Assembly (NCBI GenBank): GCA_945862145.1
Contig: CAMAXE010000002.1
Coordinates: 186,427 to 250,426, forward strand
Direction of reading: 5' to 3'
From: Klebsiella pneumoniae
Lineage (GTDB): Bacteria; Pseudomonadota; Gammaproteobacteria; Pseudomonadales; UBA5518
Length of the DNA: 64,000 nucleotides
Under the pieces are notes generated by a model. That model saw only the letters and a list, made by a program, of their open reading frames with translations, was not told where the DNA came from and searched no databases. A program made the position numbers and the translations under genes. Positions within the stretch are counted from its first letter, which is position 1; every line of letters begins with the position of its first letter. Positions 26,621 to 34,639 of this stretch are shown here, one piece after another.

Positions 26621-29032
26621 TCAGGCGCGCATGCGAGTCCCCTGCGGATCGAATGCCGGTGCATCGAGCCGCAGGGCCGGCCGGCGATCACCGATGATCT
26701 CGATCTCGAAGGTGCCGCTGGATGCCGCGAACTCCGCGGGCACGTAGCCCAGTGCGAGCGACTTGCCCACGCTGTGGCCATAGCCCCCGGACGTTACCCA
26801 GCCTACCACGCTGCCTTCGTGCCAGATCGGCTCGTCGCCGAGGGCGTCGGCGTCTGCTGCATCCACCGCAAACGCGAGCAGGCGCAGCGCGCCGCCTGAG
26901 TGCTTCTCGGCCAGTGCCGCCTCGCGGCCGACGAAGTCTCCTTTGTCCATGTTCACGAAGCGCCCGAGCCCGGCCTCATAGGGTCCGTAGATCGGGCGGA
27001 ACTCGCGGGCCCAGTTGCCGAAGCTCTTCTCGAGGCGCATGGAATTCAGCGCGCGCCCGCCAAAGGGTTTGAGCCCGTGTGCGCTGCCCGCCTGCGTGAG
27101 CAGGGCGTGCAGGTTGCGCTGGTACTCCACGCTCACCCACATCTCGTAGCCCAGATCACCGGTGAAGGACACGCGGCCCAGCAGCACGGGCACCATGCCC
27201 ACGTCGACCTGGCGGAAGGACATGAACGGGAAGGCGGCGGTCGAGAGATCCTCGCTCATCAGCGGCTGCAGGATCTCGCGCGCGGCGGGGCCGGCGATGG
27301 CGAGCCCGACGTATTCCATGGCACAGGGGCGCACGGTCACGCGTGCGGGCGGGGCGTGGCGCTCGAACCAGCGCTGGTACCAGGTCTCAGCCGCCCAGGT
27401 GCCGATGAGGAAAAAGCGCTCCTCGGCGAGGCGGCACATGGTGAAGTCGCCGATCAGCTTGCCGCGCTCGTTCAGCATGGGGGTCAGCGCCATGCGGCCT
27501 ATCGCGGGCACCTTGTTTGCCATCACTCGCGAGAGCCAGGCCGCGGCACCGGCGCCGCTCACCTCGAACTTGCCGTAGTTGGAGATCTCGAGAAGCCCGG
27601 CGCGCTCGCGCACTGCGCGGCATTCCTCGGCCACGTGCGGGTGGGCGTTGGAGCGACGGAAGCTCACCTCGTCGAAAGCCTCGGTAGCGCTGGGCGCGAA
27701 CCACAGCGGATGCTCGAGGCCGCAGTAATCGCCGAAGACCGCGTTCTCGGCCTGCAGTCGCTCGTAGATCGGCGTGGTGCGCAGGGGGCGCGCCGCCGGG
27801 AGTTCCTCGTTGGGGAAACGGATGCTGAAGCGGCGCGAGTAGTTCTCGCGGACCTTGGCGTTGGTGTAGGCGAGGGTGGCCCAGTCGCCGTAGCGGGCAA
27901 CGTCCATGCCCCAGATATCGGCGCCGGGGTCCCCATTCACCATCCACTGCGAGAGCGCGAGCCCCACGCCGCCGCCCTGACTGAAACCGGCCATCACACC
28001 GCAGGCGACCCAGAAGTTGGTGAGCCCGCGCACCGGGCCAATCAGGGGGTTGCCGTCCGGGGCGAAGGTGAAGGGGCCATTAACGATTTTCTTGATGCCC
28101 GCCTCGCCGAGTTGCGGGAAGTGCTGGAAGCCTACCTCCAGGCTGGGCGCGATGCGGTCGAGATCGTTCGGCAGCAGGTTCTGGCCGAAGTCCCAAGGCG
28201 TTTCCTTGGGAGACCAGGGCACGCCGGCTTTCTCGTAGGTGCCGATCAGCATGCCGCCGCGTTCCTGGCGCAGATAGATCTCGCCTTCGAAGTCGATGCA
28301 GTGGAGCTGTTCCTTTTTGCCGGCGAGGAAGGGCATATCGTCGGTGATGAGGTACTGGTGCTCCATGGCGAGGATGGGCAGCTCAAGACCGACCATGCGG
28401 CCCACTTCGCGGGCCCACAGGCCTCCGGCGTTCACCACGTGATCGGCGTGCACCGTGCCTTGCTCGGTGATCACGTCCCAGGTGCCGTCGGTACGCTGCT
28501 GCAGCGCGGTGACGCGGCACTGGCGTACGATCTCGGCGCCGCCGAGCTGCGCGGACTTGGCGTAGGCGTAGGTCACGCCGTTCGGGTCCACGTGGCCCTC
28601 GATGGGGTCGTACATGGCGCCGGCAAAATGCTTCTTGTCCATCAGGGGGAACAGCTGTTCGGCCTCGTCGACCGAGATCAGCTCGAGTTCCATGCCGAGA
28701 TAGCGGCCGCGGGCCTTGGCCATCTTCAGCCAGTCGAGTCGCTCGCGGGTGCCGGCGAGCATGATGCCCCCGGTGATGTGCACGCCGCAGGACTGCCCCG
28801 AGATCTGCTCGATTTCCTTGTACAGGTTGATGGTGTACTGCTGGAGTTTGGCGACGTTGGGATCGCCGTTCACGGTGTGCATGCCGCCGGCGGCGTGCCA
28901 GGTCGAGCCGGAGGTGAGTTCGGCGCGCTCGATCAGCATCACATCCTTCCAGCCCGCCTTGGTGAGGTGGTAGAGCACGCTCGCCCCCACCACGCCGCCA
29001 CCGATCACTACTGCCTGAACGTGATTCCGCAT
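26621..29032 (-). CDS. FAD-dependent dimethylglycine/sarcosine dehydrogenase-like protein with GcvT domain
   Basis: An 803-residue two-part enzyme. The N-terminal DAO-type FAD domain begins AVVIGGGVVGASVLYHLTKAGW and includes STWHAAGG, where the His is the covalent FAD attachment site in this family. From about residue 430 onward comes a folate-binding glycine-cleavage T-protein domain with its C-terminal barrel. Family enzymes oxidatively demethylate dimethylglycine or sarcosine, passing the carbon to tetrahydrofolate. It starts 160 bp from a divergent LysR gene. The MttB/carnitine module at 54-62 kb would yield glycine betaine or dimethylglycine, a possible metabolic link. Confidence 0.85.
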   Translation of the reverse strand: MRNHVQAVVIGGGVVGASVLYHLTKAGWKDVMLIERAELTSGSTWHAAGGMHTVNGDPNVAKLQQYTINLYKEIEQISGQSCGVHITGGIMLAGTRERLDWLKMAKARGRYLGMELELISVDEAEQLFPLMDKKHFAGAMYDPIEGHVDPNGVTYAYAKSAQLGGAEIVRQCRVTALQQRTDGTWDVITEQGTVHADHVVNAGGLWAREVGRMVGLELPILAMEHQYLITDDMPFLAGKKEQLHCIDFEGEIYLRQERGGMLIGTYEKAGVPWSPKETPWDFGQNLLPNDLDRIAPSLEVGFQHFPQLGEAGIKKIVNGPFTFAPDGNPLIGPVRGLTNFWVACGVMAGFSQGGGVGLALSQWMVNGDPGADIWGMDVARYGDWATLAYTNAKVRENYSRRFSIRFPNEELPAARPLRTTPIYERLQAENAVFGDYCGLEHPLWFAPSATEAFDEVSFRRSNAHPHVAEECRAVRERAGLLEISNYGKFEVSGAGAAAWLSRVMANKVPAIGRMALTPMLNERGKLIGDFTMCRLAEERFFLIGTWAAETWYQRWFERHAPPARVTVRPCAMEYVGLAIAGPAAREILQPLMSEDLSTAAFPFMSFRQVDVGMVPVLLGRVSFTGDLGYEMWVSVEYQRNLHALLTQAGSAHGLKPFGGRALNSMRLEKSFGNWAREFRPIYGPYEAGLGRFVNMDKGDFVGREAALAEKHSGGALRLLAFAVDAADADALGDEPIWHEGSVVGWVTSGGYGHSVGKSLALGYVPAEFAASSGTFEIEIIGDRRPALRLDAPAFDPQGTRMRA

Positions 29033-29192
29033 GAGTTACTGCTCTGTGAGATTCCCGGTCTTGCCGGCCGGTCCGGTGCGGTCGCTCCCGACCGCGGGCG
29101 GCGCGAGTATATCAGCGGCAAAACTGCCCGGGAGGTGCAATTACGCGCCCATCGGCAGCGCGTAGAATCGGCGGCTCCCGCGACCCTAACGG

Positions 29193-30116
29193 ATGATCCG
29201 CATGCGCAGGAAGATCAACACCCGCCAGCTACCGCCGCTCAGCTCGCTGAAGGGTTTCGAGGCCGCCGCGCGGCGTCAGAGCATCCGCGGCGCCGCCGAG
29301 GAACTGAACCTCACGCACTCGGCGATCAGCCACCAGATCGAGTCGCTCGAGCAGTCGCTCGGTGTGGCCCTGTTCTCCCGCGTGGGGCGCAATATCGCCT
29401 CCACCGAGGAAGGGCGGATGTTCTATCCCTTCGTGCGTTCGGCGCTGGAATCGCTGGTCGATGGCGTGGAGACGGTCAAGCGCGTCTCGGCCGACAAGAC
29501 CCTGCGCGTGCAGACTTACGTCACCGCCTCGATCCGCTGGCTGGCGCAGCGTGTGCCGCGCTTCCTGCGCGATCACCCCGACATCAAGCTGGTGCTGAGC
29601 ACCTGCGCGATCGAGTGGGACTACGACGATATGCACTCGGACGTGGGCCTCGTGTATTGCGAGACACCGCCCGATCCCAACCGCTTCCATTGGGTGCCGC
29701 TGTTCGATTACCGACTGGAGTCGTTGTGCAGTCCGGCGGTGGCGGCACGTCTCGGTGCCGATCCGCAGCCCGCGGATCTGCTCGGCCTGCCCCTGCTGGC
29801 AACCTACGCGGATCCCCACAGCTGGGAGACGTGGTTTGGCTCGGCTGATGTGCCTTTCGAGCAGGGCAGCAGCGTGATCATGGTCGATACGCTGGCGGTG
29901 GCGCTGGAGCTCGCGCTGAATGGCGGCGGCGTGGCGCTGGCCAATGGCCCCTTCATGGCCAATGAACTCCGCGAGGGCCGGCTCGTGCACCCCGTGCCGC
30001 ACACGGTGAATTGTCCGGGTGGCTGGGGCCTGATCTGCCGTAACGACATGCTCAAAGACCAGCGCGTGCGCACCTTTATCGAGTGGATGTCGAACAACGC
30101 CCGCCAGACGGGCTGA
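29193..30116 (+). CDS. LysR-family transcriptional regulator, GcvA-like
   Basis: A 307-residue LysR protein with an N-terminal winged HTH (residues about 12-70, LSSLKGFEAAARRQSIRGAAEELNLTHSAISHQIESLEQSLGV split across the family motif) and a periplasmic-binding-like effector domain. The start may be the ATG at 29193 or the internal Met four residues on. It is divergent from the dimethylglycine dehydrogenase-like gene across 160 bp, the standard layout for a LysR regulator of its neighbour. I could not pick out a T-N11-A site with confidence. Confidence 0.9.
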   Translation: MIRMRRKINTRQLPPLSSLKGFEAAARRQSIRGAAEELNLTHSAISHQIESLEQSLGVALFSRVGRNIASTEEGRMFYPFVRSALESLVDGVETVKRVSADKTLRVQTYVTASIRWLAQRVPRFLRDHPDIKLVLSTCAIEWDYDDMHSDVGLVYCETPPDPNRFHWVPLFDYRLESLCSPAVAARLGADPQPADLLGLPLLATYADPHSWETWFGSADVPFEQGSSVIMVDTLAVALELALNGGGVALANGPFMANELREGRLVHPVPHTVNCPGGWGLICRNDMLKDQRVRTFIEWMSNNARQTG

Positions 30117-30118
30117 CG

Positions 30119-30158
30119 CTGCTCTAGCTCTAGCTCTAGCTCCCGCTCCCGCTCTCGC
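30119..30158. repeat. Short hexanucleotide-like repeat tract
   Basis: Consecutive GCTCTA units pass into GCTCCC and GCTCTC variants between the stop of the LysR gene and the end of the convergent sulfatase gene. It is a microsatellite-like tract outside coding sequence. Confidence 0.6.
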
Positions 30159-30166
30159 GCCCGGCC

Positions 30167-32350
30167 TCAGCCGGGGCAGGGGCCGAGATGGCTTTCGATG
30201 ACGCCGCGATCAGCGTCGTCTGTAAGGCCGTCGTAGTCGAAGTCGTAGGTGCTCGACTTTCCCCACCGGAGGGCGATGGCCGCTGCGTTGTCCAGATCCG
30301 TTTGATCGACGCTACCGTCGCCGTTGCCGTCACCCGGGCATGAGACTTCAGAGGTGAGGATCTTATCCATGGCCGCAGAAAGGGCTGTGTAGTTACGCTG
30401 CTGGTTTGCGGTCAGACCGGCTTCCGCCGCCAACAGGTCTCGACCCTGCCGATCGAGCACGGGTACGGGAGAGTTCTGGTTGATGCGGTAGAACTCCTCC
30501 GTGGATACAAGGACGCTGGTGTCGTTCGGGGGGTCGTAATCGAGAACCTCGTTACGTACCAGCTTGAAGTTGTCGTTACGCACCGCGCGATAAGAGGTAG
30601 ACGCCATGACGATTTTGTTCTGCGCGTAGTTCGCCGGGTCGTTCTCGTATACAGCCTGATTGACCTGCCAGCATTGCTCGAGATCCACTTTCAGCACGAG
30701 CGTCGGCTCCGCACCTTGGCCCCACCAGGTGCCGCCGTTGTCTTCGCATACGGATTTCGTCACTGGCGTGTGCGAGCAGGAGGTGCCAAGCACGCAGGGG
30801 CCATTACGCCCGCCGTTCATCTGGATGTTGAGGCCCCCCTCGGTGAAGTTGATCTTGCGCCGGGCGGTCGCGGCGGGATCCTGAAGGTAGCGGAGCATGC
30901 CGACACCGTCGATCCCCCGGGGCGTCAGGGCGGGAACGTCCAGACGGGCAATCTGCCCCGTCAAGCGATAGACGTCCGTGATGTTGACCATGTGCTCGAC
31001 GTTACGATCGGGTGAGTTGACCATTGGGCCGGACACGATCAGCGGAACCCACACGCCGGTCTGATATGCGGTGGCTTTGGCCCGGGTCGGGTCGAAAGGC
31101 AGTTTGACGGTAGCCCCTAAGGAGCCGTTGTCGCCGACGATGATGATCATCGTATTGGTCGCGGCGGGGTCGTAGGCCAGGCTGCCGTCTTCTTGGCGTT
31201 GGGCGATACCTGTCTCTACGAGCAGGCGACCCAACTCTGAATCCATCGCCTCGATCATCGCGTCGGCGAGGTAGCGCTGGTTGAGGAAGTTTGTGCAGTC
31301 CGACGTGATGTTGCGGGCAACTCCCGAGGGCAGCAATGCACCCGGAGGTGGTTGCAGCGGAGTATGTGCGGCGCTGAAACTGACCGTGGCCATCCATGGT
31401 CGCGGCGTTGCCGAGCGAGCGCGAATCCATTTGATGGCCGCATTTACCTCGATGGTTGAGCGATATCCGCGGCCGCGCGCTGTGCCCATATCTACCTCGG
31501 TCACGGTGTCACCCTGGTTCACCACCAGCGCAGAGGCGTAATGGGCGTTCGGCTGGTCGAACGTCAGCGTCGTGGGGGGCGTGGACTCGCACGCGGTCGC
31601 GTCAGGAACCAGGATGCCACCGCGCGTTATGCATTGCAGGCCAGGTGAATCACCCTCGGCAGAGTTGCCGCTGATCACCGCGCACGAGGATGTCTGCCCG
31701 GGTGATGCGGGTGGCAGATAGCAGGCGCCGACATCGGCACCATTGGTCGACGTGGAGTCCGGAACGAAGCCGCAGGAGTACGTTCCCGGCGCTGCGACCC
31801 CGCCGGCCGTGGTGTCTATGGAGGCTGGCAGACCCGAGGTCCATCCCCAGAAACGATCCCAGCCGAGTTGCGCGGGGGTGCCGTTACCAGCCTCGTTGTT
31901 ATCCGGTCCTGCAATGTGGAATTTGCCAAACATGCCGCTCACGTAGTCGGCATGCTTCAGAAGCTTAGGGATAGTTACCTCGTAAGGATCGACCTGCGAG
32001 TTGGCAAGATCATTCGGCCCCAGCGCCTGCATGACGTTGTTGCGAAGCGGGTAGCGCCCGGTTAGCAGCGCGGCGCGCCCGGGCGAACACTCGGGCATTG
32101 ACCAGGTGTTGCGAAAACGCAGACCCTGCCCTGCGATCGCATCGATCGAGGGCATGCTGGGGGGTGGGGCCACCTGAAGGCCTAAGCCTCCATAACCGAA
32201 CGATGCCATTTGGTCGACGCCAACGTCGTCCATGATGACCAGCAGGATGTTCGGCGGCGCTGGGGCGGCGCTCGCCACGGCGGAGACGATGGTGAGGGCC
32301 ACAAAGAGCATAGGGAGGACGGCTGAAGCCACTAGACTGTTGCGGTTCAC
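30167..32350 (-). CDS. Secreted type I sulfatase with dockerin-like C-terminus
   Basis: A 727-residue exported alkaline phosphatase-superfamily hydrolase. The signal peptide covers about residues 1-29. Metal-site Asp41-Asp42 lie in LLVIMDDVG, and Cys88 in CSPGRAALLTG is the residue converted to formylglycine in sulfatases (Gly replaces the usual Ser/Ala at the fourth position). Residues 671-727 carry two calcium-loop segments, DGNGDGSVDQTD and DFDYDGLTDDAD, as in dockerin type I repeats. Substrate unknown. The gene is divergent from a small EF-hand protein. A sulfatase-modifying enzyme is not nearby. Confidence 0.8.
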   Translation of the reverse strand: MNRNSLVASAVLPMLFVALTIVSAVASAAPAPPNILLVIMDDVGVDQMASFGYGGLGLQVAPPPSMPSIDAIAGQGLRFRNTWSMPECSPGRAALLTGRYPLRNNVMQALGPNDLANSQVDPYEVTIPKLLKHADYVSGMFGKFHIAGPDNNEAGNGTPAQLGWDRFWGWTSGLPASIDTTAGGVAAPGTYSCGFVPDSTSTNGADVGACYLPPASPGQTSSCAVISGNSAEGDSPGLQCITRGGILVPDATACESTPPTTLTFDQPNAHYASALVVNQGDTVTEVDMGTARGRGYRSTIEVNAAIKWIRARSATPRPWMATVSFSAAHTPLQPPPGALLPSGVARNITSDCTNFLNQRYLADAMIEAMDSELGRLLVETGIAQRQEDGSLAYDPAATNTMIIIVGDNGSLGATVKLPFDPTRAKATAYQTGVWVPLIVSGPMVNSPDRNVEHMVNITDVYRLTGQIARLDVPALTPRGIDGVGMLRYLQDPAATARRKINFTEGGLNIQMNGGRNGPCVLGTSCSHTPVTKSVCEDNGGTWWGQGAEPTLVLKVDLEQCWQVNQAVYENDPANYAQNKIVMASTSYRAVRNDNFKLVRNEVLDYDPPNDTSVLVSTEEFYRINQNSPVPVLDRQGRDLLAAEAGLTANQQRNYTALSAAMDKILTSEVSCPGDGNGDGSVDQTDLDNAAAIALRWGKSSTYDFDYDGLTDDADRGVIESHLGPCPG

Positions 32351-32559
32351 GGTGTTTTCTCTGCTCGGTTCTTGGCTCGGTCACCGAGAATTAGACATGA
32401 CGGCGATGCGTGCTGCAAGCGGCTGCGCGAATTGAAGCGCACTGCGCACGCCATCGCTGGCAGCTGGATGATCGCGGGATCACGCACTCTTCCCGTGAGC
32501 CGCGAAATCCCGGATGATCCGGTTGTTGACACCACGCTCAACCCACCGAGGAAAACGCG

Positions 32560-32802
32560 ATGAAATCAGTTAGCAAGGCAATGGCACTGCTGTTGGCGAT
32601 TGGCTCTGGAGCTGCACTCGCCGCAGACGCTGCCGAGATCGAGGCCAAGTTCAAGGCTGCCGACAAGGACAGCGACGGCAAACTCACGCTGGACGAAGCC
32701 AAGGCCGGCATGCCCCGCATCGCACGTGGCTTTGACAAAATCGACGCCGGCAAGAAGGGTTACGTGACCCTCGACGAGATCAAGGCGAAAGCGGGTCTCT
32801 GA
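32560..32802 (+). CDS. Small secreted EF-hand protein
   Basis: An 80-residue protein with a signal peptide (residues 1-22, ending ALAA) and one complete EF-hand loop, Asp35 to Glu46 (DKDSDGKLTLDE). A second loop at residues 62-73 lacks acidic residues at positions 3 and 5 and probably binds calcium weakly or not at all. It is probably periplasmic. It is transcribed alone, divergent from the sulfatase, and followed by a hairpin terminator. Function beyond calcium binding is unknown. Confidence 0.8.
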   Translation: MKSVSKAMALLLAIGSGAALAADAAEIEAKFKAADKDSDGKLTLDEAKAGMPRIARGFDKIDAGKKGYVTLDEIKAKAGL

Positions 32803-32841
32803 GCGGCGGCGCTGCCAGCCTCGGGTAACCGGGGCAGAGAC

Positions 32842-32870
32842 AGGGCGGGCCTTGAAGCCCCGCCCTTTCT
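32842..32870 (+). terminator. Probable intrinsic terminator after the EF-hand gene
   Basis: AGGGCGGGC pairs with GCCCCGCCCT with one bulged C around a short loop, followed by TTTCTTGCTT. It lies 40 bp after the EF-hand stop and before the convergent SnoaL-like gene. Confidence 0.65.
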
Positions 32871-32893
32871 TGCTTCCTCTCCTGCTGTATTCC

Positions 32894-33340
32894 TCAGGAA
32901 ATATCAACGCGCAGCCGCATGAGCGTAATCGTACTGATCAGCCACTGGTCTTCGATCCGCACATAGGTTTCGTGATAGTGCCCATAGCCGTGAAGCGTGC
33001 TGAACGGCACTACTGCGGCGGCGTCATCGACCTTCCACAGCTTGTCTTCCATGGCCCAGATGACGCTGGCGCTGGTGTCTGAGCTGAATTCGATCTCCGG
33101 CATATGGCCGTGGTGCACGGTAGACAGTCCGCTCACGGATCCCAGTACGAAGCTCGCGATATTCCCGGCCCCTGAAACCAGGCCTTCGCCGTCCCGGCTC
33201 TCACCGCGCATGTCCATGACGGCATCGGGAGCGAACACGCTGGCGTAGCCCGCGAGGTCCTTGGTGTCCAGGCAGCGGAAGTACCGCGCCTTGGTGGTCT
33301 TGATGCCTTCGATGGCCAGCAGGCGTTCGATATTGTTCAT
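32894..33340 (-). CDS. SnoaL-like (NTF2-fold) domain protein
   Basis: A 148-residue protein with the NTF2/SnoaL-like pattern: N-terminal helices (IERLLAIEGIKTTKARYFRCLDTKDLAGYASVFAPDAVMDMRG) then curved sheet strands (VHHGHMPEIEFSSDTSASVIWAMEDKLW, HYHETYVRIEDQWLISTITLMRL). Relatives include isomerases, dehydratases and proteins of unknown role in steroid and polyketide clusters. The first 31 codons recur as an 89-bp copy at 36903-36991. The gene is convergent with the EF-hand gene; downstream of its start region lies degenerate DNA. Function unassigned. Confidence 0.8.
   Translation of the reverse strand: MNNIERLLAIEGIKTTKARYFRCLDTKDLAGYASVFAPDAVMDMRGESRDGEGLVSGAGNIASFVLGSVSGLSTVHHGHMPEIEFSSDTSASVIWAMEDKLWKVDDAAAVVPFSTLHGYGHYHETYVRIEDQWLISTITLMRLRVDIS
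33252..33340. repeat. 89-bp direct repeat, copy A (start of SnoaL-like gene)
   Basis: By my alignment this segment matches 36903-36991 with four substitutions and no gaps. It encodes the first 30 residues of the SnoaL-like protein on the minus strand and is therefore the parental copy. Confidence 0.9.
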
Positions 33341-33371
33341 GGCGTCTATCTCTTTTTTGAGTCCGCCTCTC

Positions 33372-33690
33372 CTACCGGAGGGCCTGCCGGCGCTGCACGA
33401 TCAGCGGCGGCAGGATCAGCCCCCACGCGACGAAAAACAGCACGATGCCCATTGTAAGCACGCGGCCGTAGTCGTTGGCAGTCACCACCGTGGCGGCGAT
33501 GGCAGGCCCGATGGCGAGGCCGAGCATCTGTGCGCCCACGGCGTGGACGACGAGCCGTCCGCCGCGGTTGAGCCATCGCCGCGAGCAGGTAGGGGTGCGT
33601 CATGTTCCAGGCAAAGTTGTAGACGCTGACGACCACGTCGTACTGCAGCGCGGAAAAGCGGTCGTAGAGGAACAGGAGCGGCACGATGCC
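33372..33690 (-). pseudogene. Frameshifted C-terminal fragment of an MFS transporter
   Basis: On the minus strand, one frame reads ...PLLFLYDRFSALQYDVVVSVYNFAWNMTHPYLLAAMA, then the sense continues in another frame as NRGGRLVVHAVGAQMLGLAIGPAIAATVV...VLFFVAWGLILPP and ends at a stop at 33372. The joined sequence looks like the last two or three helices of an MFS permease, broken by an indel near 33570. The N-terminal two thirds are absent. It abuts the SnoaL-like gene start and lies in a scarred region. Confidence 0.65.
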
Positions 33691-34055
33691 ACCAGCGCTT
33701 GCGGGGCCTGCGCTGGCTCGGGCTGCTGGCCCAACCCGGCCCCGACAGGTTCCCAGGACGCGTCCGGGGATAGGCGAAGGTTTTCTCGTGATAGACAGCC
33801 GCTTGCAGGCAACAGGCCGGATCAGTGCGACTTCTGATGAAGATTTCGTCGCATATCGTCTTGGCTGCGGTCTAGCGACGCCGGAAGGAGCCTGATCGTC
33901 TTCACGGACGGCGACAGGAACATCAACAACGAGTCCGGCATCCACGTGATCCGGATCCAGAGCACTCCGGGACCCTATCACCCAGCCTGCACGTGGTGCT
34001 GCTGCGAGACCCCGGCGCAGAGCCGGGGCTTCGGTCAATCTTCAGACAACAGGCG
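33691..34055. other. No recognisable gene
   Basis: No domain, repeat or RNA motif could be recognised on either strand. Open frames here are short and of odd composition. It lies between the MFS fragment and the decapitated Cys-rich reading frame and is probably decayed sequence. Confidence 0.4.
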
Positions 34056-34415
34056 TCACTTGTTCGGGTTCAGCGCGCTGGGCACGTTGAAGGTGGCCTG
34101 GCAGGCCCCCGCATGGGTGTGGTTGCAGGCAGCGCGGTTCTTGCCGGTGAGCCCCGTGCAGTAATGCTTGATGTTGGTGTCGACGCACTGGCCCAGGGAC
34201 GTGTAGGTCCTGTTCATCGTGACGCTGATGGGCACGCTGCCGCACATCAGGGAGGAGTTCTGCGCCTCGCCTGTGTAGAAGTAGATGACGTCAACCGGGC
34301 CATCGCCGCCCACTGGGGCGTTCGCGATGCAAGCCAGAACAGGCAGGAAACCGGAACTCGCACGAACGGGGTCACGCACGAACCGACGAACGGGGTCAGG
34401 TCTTCCATTTTTCAT
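34056..34415 (-). pseudogene. Cys-rich lipoprotein fragment whose N-terminus is replaced by a repeat-element end
   Basis: The 119-codon frame starts inside the terminal repeat at 34391-34415 (reading MKNGRPDPV...), which is an artefact. The plausible protein begins around GFLPVLACIANAPVGG, a lipobox-like segment, and continues with CGSVPISVTMNRTYTS...GACQATFNVPSALNPNK, holding six cysteines in all. The usual positive residues and long hydrophobic start of a signal peptide are missing, so I infer that insertion or recombination removed the true start. No known family recognised. It may still be expressed from another start, but I rate that unlikely. Confidence 0.45.
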
Positions 34416-34522
34416 GGTCTCGTCTGCCGCGTTTGGCCAGTGCCTTTGATCATTGCCCGCAGCCGGCTTCCGATCTGCCAGAGCCCCCTGTGTTCACGTT
34501 GCAAAATGTAAGACCTGACCCC
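34391..34522. mobile_element. MITE-like element with terminal inverted repeats
   Basis: The left end (34392-34415) and right end (34501-34522) are imperfect inverted repeats: GGGGTCAGGTCTTCCATTTT against the complement of AAAATGTAAGACCTGACCCC. About 85 bp lie between. On the minus strand the interior can read ...GLWQIGSRLRAMIKGTGQTRQTRP then stop, which might be the tail of a lost transposase. Ends of this kind are often seen beside REP-associated (Y1) transposases, but none is encoded here. The outermost CGAACGGGGTCA is also repeated at 34363-34374. Confidence 0.55.
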
Positions 34523-34639
34523 CTAGGGTTTATTCTTCCTATGCTTCACGTCCTGATCCTGGGGAACCTTTTGGCCCTCTGCGACGTTTAACGGGATGAG
34601 GGACAAAAGCACAAGGCAGCTGGCGGCAGGAGATCGGGC

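Noticed and set aside
26900..29848. 982-codon plus-strand open frame
   Set aside because: It is a shadow of the dimethylglycine dehydrogenase-like gene, running on into the LysR gene in another frame; its composition is unlike protein.
34056..34415. Intact small protein starting MKNGRPDP
   Set aside because: The start lies inside a repeated element end that gives the same peptide at 37049, so the first residues do not belong to the gene.
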